Shown piece after piece: positions 22,936 through 36,245 of a stretch of DNA of 64,000 bases (its first letter is position 1; every line of letters begins with the position of its first letter). Source of the DNA: Solanum dulcamara. Its lineage: Eukaryota; Streptophyta; Magnoliopsida; Solanales; Solanaceae. The notes below the pieces were generated by a model. It was given only the letters and a program-made list of their open reading frames with translations. It was not told where the DNA came from and did no database searches. The DNA lies in contig NC_077238.1 in NCBI RefSeq assembly GCF_947179165.1, positions 59,787,257 to 59,851,256 of the forward strand, given 5' to 3'. A program made the translations under genes and the position numbers.

Positions 22936-24299
22936 TTCTCGTATTTAGCTAAAATATGTGTTTCACTTGCCTTTCAAGCATATAAATATTCCCAAGATCA
23001 CCACCCCACTTAAAGCTTTGTTTTTCCTCGATCAAATCCACATGTTTACACCAAGACTTCAACTTACGACTCAACACAAAGGTATTCAAACTTCGACTAC
23101 AAAACTCATAAGACCTTTATACTTTCAAATCAAACATGACATACTTCACATTCCTGCATATACAACTACTTTGAGACCTCTTAACCTAATGAATCAACTC
23201 AACAACGTTTTGTAAACTCAAGCACATTACTTCATGATAAACATCATATCAATCACATACCCTTCATTAAATAGGTGTCCCCACCACAAAAGAATCACCC
23301 AATTTTCACTCATATGTAAGCAATATATTTCAAGATGGGTGTAAGAATAGAAGTACTCTAACTCTCACAAATGACTTCATGTGTTACACACAACGAATCA
23401 TAGGCTTGCCCTTAATGTGATACTCCACTAATTTAGCATGTTTGAATAGAATCAAATAGGTTTTTAACGGGTTGTAATGTGGGCTAGGGGGCGGGTATGG
23501 AAATTATGTAATAGTGACTTACACTTCCCTAAGCACTTCACAATTTTTCGACTTCATAACCAATTATTTTTCTTCTCTTTATTTCCAGCCCTCTCTTCGA
23601 AATTATTCCTTGACTAGTAACTTCCTCTTATCATGAACGATTCACTTTTAACGTTTTTCTCTTTTTTCTTATTTTTTCACTTATCACATTCTTTCACAGA
23701 GAGTTTTTCATCACTTTGTATCTATCATCGACCACCTTCTATACTCAACCATCTCCTTCTTTCAAATTCACAACTTATAACAAGTCTATGATATAGTGCT
23801 TACAGAAGCAGGATACAAAAGTTAGGGATTCGACAAAAGATTTAACACAAAAATATGGCTGGCAACAATAGGCTATAGGCACAATGGGCCTAACTAGTGA
23901 TATACTATCTGAAAAGGCTAATTTTACAAGATAAATCAAAGAAGGCCTATTATCATCTTATAAATAGAGCAATACTTTTTATTCCACTTCACACACAGTA
24001 AGCAAGTTCTAGGCATCATGTCGTAAACAAATATACAAACTTTACCACACATTGGCACATGTTCAAATCAGTCCAGATCACTATAGATTTCGAAGCTAAG
24101 AAAATGCAAGAAATCTATTTTAAGCTTAAGTTGATTTTGAGTCAACAAAAAAGCCTAAGAGTTTCTAAACATAGTTTACATCATGCGTTTACAAATTTTC
24201 CATTATATAGTCATGTAGCCTCAACAAAATACCTTGATACAACAAATAGATTAACAAAATTATCTTAAGATAGTCATCATCCATCCATCAAAGGGTAAC
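22936..24299. other. gene-free stretch
   Basis: No supported gene. The longest open frame (22958-23215) has no family signature and is probably chance. No clear transposon ends are visible. Confidence 0.4.
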
Positions 24300-24399
24300 A
24301 TCACTCAATTACAACTACTTACTCAATCCTACAAACAAATCCTTTTTTAAACGGTTCAAAGAGACTATCCTTGGTAAAAGAACTGAAAATAAACTCCAA

Positions 24400-24548
24400 C
24401 TATCTCCAAACCTCAATGTCACCTCAATCTCATTTCTTCTCCAATAAAGTGTATTTTCCTTACAATTTTCATCGTACAAAAACCTAATCACATTGGTTAT
24501 CAAAATACATAAACATGACCAAACATGACGAATTTTATTTTGGAATTT
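24400..24548 (-). repeat. dispersed repeat, copy 2
   Basis: Second diverged copy of the 22790-22935 repeat. It lies directly against the truncated left end of the Ty3 LTR that begins at about 24549. Confidence 0.55.
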
Positions 24549-25990
24549 TCCCTAAATTATGAGACAATGTAGGCAACAAATATGCATTAGTATATTTGAA
24601 TGTACTAAGTATGTGGGTATGACATGTAATATAAATCATAAAATGCAACGATCAAGAATGTACATAGTAAAGAAGATTGGTAAAGTCATGAGGACAACAT
24701 GATGATCAAAGAATTTAAAGGACATAGCTGAAAATCATAGAAAAACATGATGAGCATATACATATGTGGGATAGGAGCCATAACCAACAATAAAACCGTG
24801 TGAGCTATAACATAGAATTCTGTTGTCTCCCCATACAACGAAGAAAAAGAAGAATCTACTTGCCAAGGTAGACTCTACCCCGTTAGGTGGGTCATGTACA
24901 TACTCTATATATGGATCCACTTGCTAGGAGATGAAGGCAACCTATAGTGTCACGTAGTTTAAAGAACAAGAGTCTGCTATTAAGTCTTTTGGTAGGGCCC
25001 CCACCTCAAGTTCGCTCGGTGCTAAGTCAAATTCCACGAAATACATACATAGCATAGAAATCATAATGAACATATATCATAGTCTTGATCATAGGTTTAA
25101 AAATTATAGAGTAGCTCATTTCATAACATAACTGCAATATGAGAATTGGTCTTTCATCATTACAAATCATACTTGCATAATTCTTACCATGAGGTTCCTA
25201 AGTCACCACATAGGGTCCTAAGTCACCTTTCTTCCATAACTTGCATGAATATCATAATTTGATCATAATTGAAATCCGTAGTCATGATTCGTACTTGAAT
25301 TTAGAAGACAAACTTGAATACATAATCAATTTGACTGAAAACCATAGAATACTTTGAAATCATTAAACTTCATACTCATACTTCATGTAATTCATCATTG
25401 AAAACAACTTCATGCATGGGCATTCACAATTCAACTTAAAATCATGTAATTTATGTAGAAATATACTTATAATAATCATTAGTAATGATTAAAAACATAA
25501 TTGAAACAGCCCAACACAATTCATCAAAATTGAAGTTTAAAAGTAATGAGATTTCATGAAATTTTTGAAGTAAACCTTGGACTCCATGGGTGGAAGGGAC
25601 TAATGAATCAATACACACATACCTTGATTGAAATTTGACTTGAATTTAAGAAAGGAGGTTTGATATTGAAGAAACCCTAGCCCAAAGCTTGATGAAGATG
25701 ATGAACCCTTGAGAAACCTCGGGAGAGAAGTCTAGAATTTGTTTAGGAAATAATGAGAGGATAAAAAGAGTTTAGGAATATTTAGGACATAATATTTAAT
25801 GAATCTAGTCCTTAAGAACATACACATACATTAATAGAATGTAGGGAAAAATACCAAACTACCCTTTATAAATCCTGAGTCAGACAGCCTTACGACAAGG
25901 TTCTATAAATCGTAAAAGCAGCGATGAGTCATAGGAACGACTAGTCTGCAGACCTTAAGAAAGAATTGAAAATAAAGTCTCTAAAGTTTT
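24549..25990 (-). repeat. LTR-L, truncated at both ends
   Basis: Matches about 40717 to 42158 of LTR-M, roughly 90-92% by eye. The end corresponding to 40338-40716 is missing at the left. On the right it joins directly to pol sequence at a shared TTTTG (25987-25991), so the rest of the LTR and the end of pol are deleted. Confidence 0.88.
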
Positions 25991-28900
25991 GATGCCCAAC
26001 TTCCTTCTTCATGCCATTCCACCAATATACTTCTCTCAAATCACGATACATCATGGTGGATCTCGAATGAATTAAATATCGAGAACTATAGGTCTTATTC
26101 AATATCAACTCTCTTATCCCATCAACATTTGGAACACACAAGCCACCTCGGTAACATAGTACACCATCTCCCCTTTGGGAGAAAGCCTCAATGGAATTTT
26201 TGGCATCTGACTTCTTCAAGTCAGCCAAAATCGGATCATTGTCTTATTTGGCCTTAACATCCGCCACAAGAGATGATTCCAAGGCATTATGTACAAGAAC
26301 ACCTACATCATTAGAGTCAACAAAATGCACTCCTAAACAAGCCAACCTATTGACATCTTTAACCAACTCCCTCTTACCTTCCTCAACATATGCAACACTA
26401 TCCATGGATAACCGACTAAGAGCATCGGCTACAACATTGGCCTTGCTCGGATGGTACAACACACTAATTTCATAATCCTTTGGAAGTTTAATCTATCTCC
26501 TTTGCCTAAGGTTCAAGTCCCTTTGGACAAACACATATTGCAAGCTTTTCTGGTCCGTAAAAACATCAACATGCACCCCATAAAGATAATGACGCCATGT
26601 TTTCAAGGCAAGCACAACCACCGCAAGTTCAAGATCAAGAGTTGAATAGTTCCTTTTGATGCACTTTAAGTTTCCTAGAAGCATAGGTTATAACCTTACC
26701 ATGTTGCATCAGAACACAACCCAAACCAACATGTGAGGCATCACAATAAAGAACAAACCCATCTATACCATCGAGCAATGTCCCAAAAAGAGTCAATGTA
26801 AGACGATCCTTTAATATTTGGAAAGTCTTCTCACATGCTTTCAACCATTGAAATTTCACCTTCTTTTGAGTCAACATAGTCAAAGGCGAAGCAATAGATG
26901 AAAACTCTTCAAAAAATCTCCTATAATATCCGACTAAGCCCATCACTGGACACCACATGTCCAAGAAATGCAACTTCCCTTGGCAAAATTCACACTTACT
27001 AAACTTGATAAATAGTTGCTTATCCCTCATTGTTTTCAGCACAATTCTCAAATGACCCATATGATCCTCCTCATCGCGAGATTTAATCAAAATGTCATCA
27101 ATAAACACCACCACAAACATATCCAAATATGGTTTAAAAGTACGATTCATCAAATCTATAAACATAGCTGGAGAATTAGTCAACCCAGATGACATAACTA
27201 CAAATTTAAAATGACCATACCTTATCTGAAATGCCATTTTGGGAATATCACACTTTCTTAACTTTAGTTGGTGATAACTGGAACGGAGATCAATCTTTGA
27301 GAAGTAACTTACCCCTTGCAATTGATCAAAGAAATCATCTATCTTTGGAATTGGATACTTGTTCTTTATGGTGACCTTATTCAATTGTCAGTAATCTATA
27401 CACATTTGGAGTGACCCATCTTTCTTCCTAACAAACAACACGGGAGCACCCCATGGCGATATACTTGGCCTTATAAAGCCTTATTCAATTACTCTTTCAA
27501 CTCCTTAAGTTCCATCAGAACCATATGGTAAGGAGGAATAGAAAAAGGTTGAGTATTGGGAAGGAGATCTATGCCAAAGTCAATTTCCCTTTCGAGAGGA
27601 ACACCGGAAAAATCATCGGGAAATATATCAGAAAACTCATTAACTATAGGGAACAACTCAAGATTAGGATTTTCGGAATCAACATCCATAACTCGCACAA
27701 TATTATAAATGCACCCTTTGTAAATCATTTTTCGGGCCTTAATACATGAGATTAATCGATTCTTAACCACCGAATCATTACCCTTCTATTCAAGAATAGG
27801 CACATTAGAAAATTAAAACTTGACCCTACGGGTTCTACAATCAATAGATGCATAAGCAGCGTATAGCCAATACATACCAAAAATGATGTCAAAATTTATC
27901 ATGTCTAGTTTAACAAGATCACGTGGAATAACTTTATTCAAGATCGACATGGGACAATTTCTATAAAGTCTCTTGGATAATACCGAATCACCAATGGGAG
28001 TATAAACCAAAAAGGTTTCTAATAACAATTCGAGGCATACATCAAATCTCATAGCAAGGTAAGGAGTAACAAAAGACAAGTTGGCACCCAGATCAAGAAA
28101 TATATAAACATCAAAGTTAAAGACCTGTAACATACCCATGAACACATCAGGAGTCTCATCCACATTTTGCCTAGCATGAACAGCATAGAATCGGTCATTG
28201 CGTTGGCCACCCTTAGGTTGAGCTTAGGTGCCTTGTTGCACTTCGCCTCCTTGTGGACGACCTTCTCCAACTTTGTTAGCAACATGAGGGCACATGGATT
28301 GCTTATGGACTATATTTCCACATCCATAGCAAGCACTCGTTCCCATCAAGCATTTCCCACCATGATTCTTTTCACACTTTGCACACTTAGGGAAAAAAGG
28401 GCTACTCGCATTCATACCTCCTCCTCCTTGAACTTTAGGGTATGGAACCCTATCTTTAGAAATTATTCCCCAAACCTTGTCCTTGTTGAAAGCGGCCACA
28501 ACTACCACCACCGGTCCTAGCATTAGAGAACCCACCTCCATACCAGGCCCTTTTAGAATTCGTCATTCTCATCTCCTTGAGCTTTTCTCTATCAATTTGT
28601 TTGGAAAAAGTCATTAGCCGAGATATGTCCATCTCCTTAACAAGCATAGTAGTACGACATTCCTTAAAAACTAAGTCATACACCCCCGATATGAATTGAC
28701 TCATTCGGACACGTGGATCGGCAACCAATAAAGGAGCATACTTGGATAGCTTAGTAAACTTGAGGGCTTAATCCCTCATTCCCATGTTTCTATGTCAAAG
28801 GTTCGTGAAGTCCAACACTTTAGCTTCCCTTATCTCAAGAGAGAAAAATCGATCAAGGAAAGCAACTTTGAAGGCTTCTCATTCAATTAAGCCTTTATCT

Positions 28901-29223
28901 ACTCTCTCCAACTTCCATTGAGTGTACCAAACTTGAGCAACACCCTTGATTTAAAAGCCGCCAACTCTGTTTTCTCATCCAATATCACCCTCATGATACT
29001 TACTATTCTATAGACATCATTAATGAACTCTTGGGGGTCATCATTGACTTTCAAACCATGGAACTCAGAAGAGTTCATTCGTGCAAAATCCCTCACTCTT
29101 GAGGCCGGAGTAGGAACATTAAGAGGAGAGGCAACCCTTTGGTTAGCCACTACTTGGGCTAGAATGGTAAAACCAGTCCAGAACTCTGCATGGTCACTTT
29201 ATTGGTTAAAGGACCATTCTATT
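25991..29223 (-). pseudogene. internal A: gag-protease-RT-RNase H remnant, interrupted and truncated
   Basis: On the - strand from 29223: the gag domain in pieces ('FARMNSSEFHGLKVNDDPQE', then 28728-28456 with 'RVRMSQFISGVYDLV'), a zinc knuckle in 28541-28224 ('ACYGCGNIVHKQSMCP'), protease with 'FLDLGANLSF' (28163-27813), RT entry 27770-27489, and an RT core to RNase H at 27384-26635 with '[11 protein letters not shown]', 'VFIDDILI' and '[16 protein letters not shown]'. The RNase H end and part of the integrase zinc-binding region run to 25991. The integrase core is deleted. A ~100-bp deletion within RT, a frameshift shared with B, and element D splitting gag make it inactive. Its first ~290 bp lie at 40046-40337. 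Confidence 0.88.
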
Positions 29224-29722
29224 TGTTACACCCCACCCTTTTTAAACTTGGAATGTCTCATAAGTTCCTTGGACATTATCATGTGAGACGGATACGCTAC
29301 GATACTATCAAATGGCTCTAAGGAAGGGAGAATGGACACCCCATGGTAGGGAAGATTGGAAATAGGGTCAAGAGAAGTCGGAAGGAGTTGGAGGCCAAGT
29401 AACGAGTCGTAGGACTCGACTTATCTACGTAAAATACTAAGTTAGAAGTCGTACATACGTAAGTTACTTGATTACATACCAAGCTTGCGTAGCAAGGATT
29501 TCATAGGCTCTTAAAGTGAGACGAGATTACGAACCCACGAGGAAAAGAAAAAAAATTTGTGGGGCAGCCAATGGGAGGGTGACACATGGCAGCACCTAAG
29601 CAGGCAGGTGACCCACCTGCTTGGGGTCAAGTAGGTGACCGACCTTCTTGGGGGATTTGGGCCCCACTGCTACGTGACAGCCCCTCCTTGAACATGTAGG
29701 TGCAGTAGCCCAATAGGAGATG

Positions 29723-29800
29723 GACACGTGTCACCTCTTAGGGCTGACACGTGTCACACCCTAAAGCCACATATACATGTTGATATATATCATATACTTA
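29723..29800 (+). promoter_or_regulatory. candidate LTR promoter: two G-box palindromes and TATA region
   Basis: GACACGTGTC occurs at 29723-29732 and 29746-29755. These are perfect 10-bp palindromes with a CACGTG core, 23 bp apart (about two helix turns). An AT-rich 'gatatatatcatata' at 29782-29796 follows. CACGTG is the classic plant bZIP/bHLH site. In the other LTR the second palindrome is intact (37001-37010) and the first reads GACACGTATC (36978-36987). Promoter use is inferred from position only. Confidence 0.45.
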
Positions 29801-31750
29801 AGTTGTTCATCAAAAGAACATCAGCCAACATAGAGAAAAAAATGTGAGAAAGAGAGATAGGGAGGCAGCCATGGCGTTTGAAGTTTAAAGGTAAGTTTCT
29901 CAATTTTCTCTCCGTGAATTAATTATATACGATGTTCCTAAAATACGTGGAGGTGTATATATGTATATTATGATGCTTACAGAACTATATTTTCAGTTCT
30001 ACACTTGGAAAACTAAGAGAAACTTAAAGAGAAAACGCTAGTTAACAAACCCGTTTTTGGAAGGGACAGTGATTAGTAATATTGGTATAACTTCTTGTGT
30101 ATAGCTTAGTTTCGGCTGATTCAATATGTTTTGGAAGGGTATTTTATAGTTATATAACTTTTATTTAGACTCCAAAATCCAGTTTTACTTTTATCAGCTC
30201 AAAATATGGTGATGAAGTGTAGAGGAGGTACTGCCCAGATTTTGGTTTTGGAAATCTTACACGGACTGCTATTGGTGTTTCGGTTATATATTTTCGTACA
30301 AAATTGTTGTAGGGGTAATTCAAAATTTTTTGAGACCATGATACACATGTCTATAACTTTCATTAAGGACACAAATCCTATTTCCCTCAATTACCCCTCC
30401 GAAACTAATCGACAATATAAGACAGTGGGCTGTCCAGATTTCACATTTTGGATAGTTTTGGCGAGTTTGACAAGTTTAACGTAAGGTAAGACCTTTCCTT
30501 TTAAATTGGAGTTTATGGTATTTTTATATGGTGTATTACACCCCTTGTATGCTGTTTGAAGTTTAAGAATGTCGTAGAAATGCTCGACGTTCGAAATAAA
30601 CTAAATTGGAATCGCTATAGTTAAATTGTCGTCGAAGGATAGTGTTGTTTGTGTGAGGTGCTGTTGCAGGGGTTTGATGTGTTGTTTCAGGGCCTAAATA
30701 TGTTCTAATATGGTTTAGGGTGCTTCTAGTTGAATCCACATAACCCCTAGTTGCGTATAATGAAAGGCGTTACAAAATAAAGACTAGACGCCCTATTGTG
30801 CTACCGTATCTTTGAATAAGTCGTTTGGAGTTTATGTTGTATATTGTTGGTCCAAATTGATGCAGGTTGTTGTTGTTGGTTGGCTGTAGGTCTTAGGGAC
30901 CTAATTGGAAATTTGGATAGGGCACATTATAGGGGAGGTGTTGTCCAATTTTCGTCGACGCCTTAGCGAATAACAGAACTAGTCGGGGAAACGACTAAGG
31001 AAATAGATTCCATTAATACTAAGATGTAACCTAGGGTGATGGAAAGTAAAAGGCGTTGATATTCATACTACTTTCATGTTGAATAGGTTCAAAGGACGGC
31101 GAAGCAAGCAGGATAAGGAATAATTCAGACAAGGTATGTAAAGCTTTCTCTTAGCATGTTTTGGTATAAGTTCATACAGCTATCTTTCTTTCCTTTTGGC
31201 AATGTTTAGCCTTAAGTGAATTGTATATAAAGTGCGGGGATAATTCCATTCCCAGAATTCCGAGTACGCCTCATAACCCCTATCCACTGTTCAGTATTAG
31301 AGTTCCTGTAAAGATTAAGTATTGCCTAGTAGGGCTTTTATGTGTCAGAATGTAATGTATGGGAAGCTATCTCTCATTTTCATTAAGATGTATTTGATAC
31401 GAAAATGAGGTTACAATGCCATAGTGGTTCACCGAGCCCCGTGAAGGGCCGGGTACAAAATATGTATATGAAGATCACCTGAAGGAAAGTACAGACTATA
31501 TAGAGCTTATTCTCTTTCTTCTTGTGGGGCATGTCCTTGTCTTAGTTGTAAGTTGAATCTGATCTGAACTCTGAGGTAACTCCATTCTTAAACATCTCTT
31601 AATTACTTCTGAATATTAAACTCCTATAGTAGTTGAACTACTTTCCCTGGAAACTTTTATATGTTAAAGAGGTAACAAATGTACAGGCTCTACAACCTAA
31701 GGACTATAAGGTAATAAGTGTTTCTGATTCCATAAATGATTTGGCCCTAT

Positions 31751-31990
31751 GTTAATACATGTCCAGGGCCTCCGAGATTACTTTTGAGACAACCCATAAT
31801 GGCATTTAAGGGACACTCAAGATGACTACACCGTTACTCGGGTTCTCAAATAAAAGCTTAACTTTCTTATGTTAATACATGTCTAGGGCCTCCGAGATTA
31901 CTTTTGAGACAACCCATAATGGAATTTAAGGGACACTCAAGATGACTACACCGTTACTCGAGTTCTCAAATAAAAGCTTAACTTTCTTAT
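31751..31990 (+). repeat. 120-bp tandem duplication in element D's 5' LTR
   Basis: Two adjacent 120-bp copies starting 'gttaatacatgtc' at 31751 and 31871, nearly identical. The 3' LTR has a single copy at about 39006-39125, so the duplication arose after the LTRs were formed. Confidence 0.9.
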
Positions 31991-32911
31991 TCTGTCGAGT
32001 CTTTGATAATGATTTAAATTGCATAAAGTTACTCACTACTCTACTCGTGTATATTGTAACACTTCTTTCCCTGAGTCCCGGGCTAGGATATATTCTCGTG
32101 CACTATTCACTGCATTATTCCCTGAGTCCCTAATAGAGGGCCAGGATACGTGTATAGATATATGATAATGTGTTGTAATAAGGTGGTGATGGCACTGGGG
32201 CCATGATGGTTTTACAGAGGTGATTCACCAGACCCCCAAAAGGGCCGGCTATATGATATGACTCGAATATGCATGTTTTTGTAATTCACAAAGTACAGGT
32301 ATAGGTTTCTGAATTGATGTCTTATCCCCTGTTTCTCTATCTCAGATATGCTTCTAGTTGTATTATATTATATTTTACATACTCAGTACATATATCGTAC
32401 TGACCCCCTTTCTCGGGGGGCTGCGTTCATGCCCGCAGGTACAAATACAGATTTTGGGAGTCCGTCAACTTAGAATTCTATGCAGCTCAGTTGGAAGAGG
32501 CTCCATTGTATCGGGGCCTAGTTTTTGATACTGTCCACGGATGTATAAAAATTATTTCATTCATTCAGGGGTACAGCGGGGGCCCTGTCCCGCCATATGT
32601 TATTATTTATATGTTTAGAGCTCTGCAGACATGTATATGTAGGTTGTATATGTCAGTTTGATTCAGCTGGGTCTATATGATATATTGTACATGTTGTTAT
32701 GTTATGGCAGCCTTGTTGGCTGGCGTGCCCTGCCATGTTGTGATATAAACAAAAAGGGCTATAGGTATATGTAAATGTTATCGCCCAGTAGGGCTCTGTT
32801 ACATGATATTATTTTATTTACAGTTCAATATGACCACAGCTGATAGATATATGTACGGGGGGTCCAGGTCGGACCCCAGTTGTGACCTACGGGGTTGGGT
32901 AATGATAGAAG

Positions 32912-32930
32912 TGGTATCAGAGCAGTTCAT
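32912..32930 (+). other. primer binding site of element D
   Basis: TGGTATCAGAGC a few bases after the 5' LTR end, complementary to the 3' end of plant initiator tRNA-Met. Confidence 0.9.
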
Positions 32931-35928
32931 CATCGGAGTGTCTGCAGACCGTGTCTAATAGAGTCTTGGTTATCGATGTGTTGCGCGCCACATCTATAAA
33001 CAGGAAGCTATAGGACATTTAGGATGGTACTTTTCTTCTACATCTGAGATCGTGCTTTAGATCCGAGTCATAGGAAAATTCCTTATACTAACCTTGGATC
33101 TTAACAGAAGGACGACACCAATAGAAGGAGGTAATTGACGACATGGAAAGTTACGAAGCATGCAGGTAAGTAAAGTAAAGCTACGGAAGATATCCGTCGG
33201 GTAAGGTATTGAAATATAAAGTTGAAACCTGAAAGGAAAGCAGATAGAAAGTGCAACAGATGTAGTTTGGAGTTGGACATATAAGGTAAGTCCAGTATTT
33301 TTATATTATTGTTGACGTTGAAAGCCCTGTATGGCTGCGATATGAGATGACATTGAAAGCCTTGTGTGGTTGTGATATGATATGTATATATATATATGTT
33401 GGCCCTGTGAGGCATTATTGGTATTTTTTTGCGTGTATGTTTTGAGATAGTAAGAAGTGTAGAGGAAACTCTGTCGAAATTTTTCCAGAACAAGGAAAAG
33501 GGAATAAAATATAGTTTTATAACATATCTTGGAAATTGATACCGAGTACCCGTATTATGCTAAACTAAAGTTGTAAGAGGTACTCTTCATGTCGTCAATA
33601 AGGGATACCCTCTTTACTTGGGGAAGGTTATTTCGAAGAAACAAAAGTCTGTCTGAGCAGTACAGTTCAGACCGCACTATCTCCAACCGTAATTGTGTTG
33701 TAGAACAACAAAAGAGAAGCTCAGGTTGAAGGGTAAGATGTCCAGTAATTGAGATTCACTCTTTTGAAGGTACCAAGCCCCCAACTCCTATTGTAAATTA
33801 GATGAGTTATTCATAACTCGAGGGTAAACTCGGAAGGGGACCAGCTAGGTCAAGTATTAACAGAAGTACTGTGATGTTTAAGAAATTTTGGTTTCTTCCA
33901 ACAATGGTTGGAAAATGATTTATGGTAACAGTTTATAGTTTTCCACTGACTAATTGGGAAAAGAACTCCTAACAGAAGCATCTCAGAGAGATGTCAGGGA
34001 CGAATACGAATTAAAAAGGGGATATGTAAGTATGAATTGAACAGTGTGATACGAGTATGCAGGGACAAAGTGGAACCACTAGTAAGACGCATTTAGTACG
34101 TGTTGACTATGTTAAAGGCCTGCATTGAGAATGCAGTAAGAGCATGGGGCTTAAGATAAAAAAAAAATGAAATGAAAAATGATGCGTGTACACAGCATCA
34201 CCTCGAAAATGGTGGAACCCTTAAAGGACGAGGATGAAAAACTTAAGGAATAAATGGCGCAACTCTTATTCTCCCCAAGAAGCACATGATATAGATTGGG
34301 ATAAAGCTACTACTCCAAGAAAACCTTATCGTCGGAATATTAGTACTGCCTAGTTGGAATTGAAACGACTACAAGTACAAACAAAGGAAAGTATGAGTAC
34401 CCTCTAAAGGGGGGAAGTTAATAAGAAAATGGCAAAAGTAAGATGAAGGCAATCGATATGGGAATATATTTAAGATGTACGTCTAAACATCAACAAGATA
34501 TCTTACCGAACCAAGTTAGAAAGGTCTGGAAGCTACCAATAATAAGATGGAAGCCAGAATGCTACATAAGGCAGCGTTAGGAAGTTTTTGACGAGACCCT
34601 GACTGACATAACACTAGAAGGCAGCTGCGGATAAAAACAAAAGAGTGTAACCATGAAAGGATATCAACCAACTTAAGAGACATTACGAAGGATAATGACA
34701 ACATGCTAGACCAAAAGCCAAAATGTTGGGTATAGAGTTAGTCGCAAATAATGTTGCGATAGATAAATAATCAAAGAAAAAGGAATAGAAAGCCTCTTAT
34801 GGTAGAAAATGAGGAGAACACAAAGTAAATAAAGGATCATGGAGCTAGAGATCTATGCCGATACTGGATGCAAGATAACAGACGAAAGGACAGGGCAAAA
34901 CATAAAGACTCGCGAGACAATGCTGAGGTAAATCTAGAGCTAAGTTGAGTGCCCGCACCTCGTGGAAAAGGTTACAATGAAATACGAAACAAATACTTTC
35001 CATAGAGGTTACCCATCCCAATATTACTCTCTCCCCAGCACGCTTAACTTCAAAATTCTGATGGAACTTAATGCGTTAGTGCTGGTGTGATCGCGCGAGA
35101 TGGAGGAATCTGAACTAGTGATGGAGAAATGATATGAGATTATGTACCTATAGTATTATAAGATACGTTAAGGCAATTGTAATAAGGGCTTAAGCAAAAC
35201 AACAAGGATTAGCTAATTGTTAATTAACGATGCACTCGAATGCCACAGCTCTTCAACATAGAACTAGTTAATAAGAGGAAAACTGCATAATGGCTATATG
35301 GGCTAGTGGGCGAGGGAATTTTGACACCACTTGGTAGCCAACTCTGAGGGCAAAAAAGCAGAACCCAAAAAGGTAAGGGTACCAGCTGATGTAATTTACG
35401 AATGACAGGAAGCAGTGCCCAAGGTCGAAAATCCCACAATATGACCAGGACTACAAAAATCATTTTACACTCCAGCGCCAGATGACTCTGGAGGGAAGGT
35501 TACTTGTGGATTAATGATATTAGTCCCTGCTCCTTCGATCAAAGGTTACCTACTCTGGAGGGAAGGTTACTTGTGGATTAATGATATTAGTCCCTGCTCC
35601 TTCGATCAAAGGTTACCTACTCCGCCGAGAAGGTGTAAAATTGTAAAGTAAAAGAGTGGTAGGACCTTACGAAGTCTCCACAGCTATTGTCCTAGGCAAG
35701 GGAGCCCAAGTTGTAATTGACTATCGAGAGACACAAAGATAGGTTAAGCCAAATTAGCGAGATGGAATTAGTGCTACTGGTAGAGTAAGACGTGTAAGTC
35801 CCCTAGTGGATGGGTTGATGTTAGAAAGACTAAGCTAAAAGGCCTTGACATGATTAAGCAAGCTATTAACTAAAAGCCCAGAGTCGGCAGGAATGATATA
35901 CAGATAATCGACATCGACATACAGAGTT
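32931..35928 (+). other. element D interior: no intact coding sequence
   Basis: About 3 kb with stops in every frame. Only traces of a Ty3 polyprotein can be guessed. The longest open frames are around 130 codons on the - strand and show no family motifs. A 67-bp tandem duplication lies at 35485-35618. Confidence 0.65.
35485..35618 (+). repeat. 67-bp tandem duplication in element D interior
   Basis: Two essentially identical 67-bp units, each beginning 'actctggagggaagg' (35485 and 35552). The near identity indicates a recent local duplication. Confidence 0.92.
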
Positions 35929-36245
35929 CAAGTTGATGATTGGATGTTCATCATAGGGTCACCTAAAAAAGGAACTTAGCCTAAATTATATTAGATGGTA
36001 TCAAGTTGCTCGTAAGGTGGGCAAAGTGGCCGGTAAGTTGAACTTACCACCTTATTTGAAAACTATACGCCCAGTCCCTCAGATAGAAATGCTTCGCAAG
36101 GATACTGACGAACCACCCAAGGTATATTCCATAAATGAGGTCCAGGAGATGGAATCCTGTGAGGAAAAAAAAACTACCGCCATCTTAGATTGGCGAACTG
36201 GAAGATTGTAGACTAAAGACGTGCTTTCCATCAAGATACGATAGA
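35929..36245 (+). pseudogene. element D integrase C-terminal/chromodomain remnant
   Basis: A block reading 'VDDWMFIIGSPKKGT' near 35932-35976, then 'VGKVAGKLNLPPYLKTIRP' and 'IEMLRKDTDEP' (36017-36120), then 'ILDWRTGRL' and a stop. These line up with 'DDWVYLKVSPMKG', 'GKVSYKLDFP' and 'ILDRQVKRL' of element C. It shows that D descends from a Tekay/Del-type chromovirus. The upstream catalytic integrase core is not recognisable, so no enzyme can be made. Confidence 0.75.

Larger units (their letters stand above)
29224..32907 (+). repeat. 5' LTR of element D
   Basis: 3.68 kb, TGTTACA start, end near 'gggttgggtaatgata'. It matches 36479-40045 throughout, at about 95-98% in stretches compared by eye. 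It is longer by 120 bp because of a tandem duplication at 31751-31990. It includes paired G-box palindromes, a TATA-like region and a short leader ATG followed by a 'ggtaagt' donor-like site near 29890. Confidence 0.92.
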
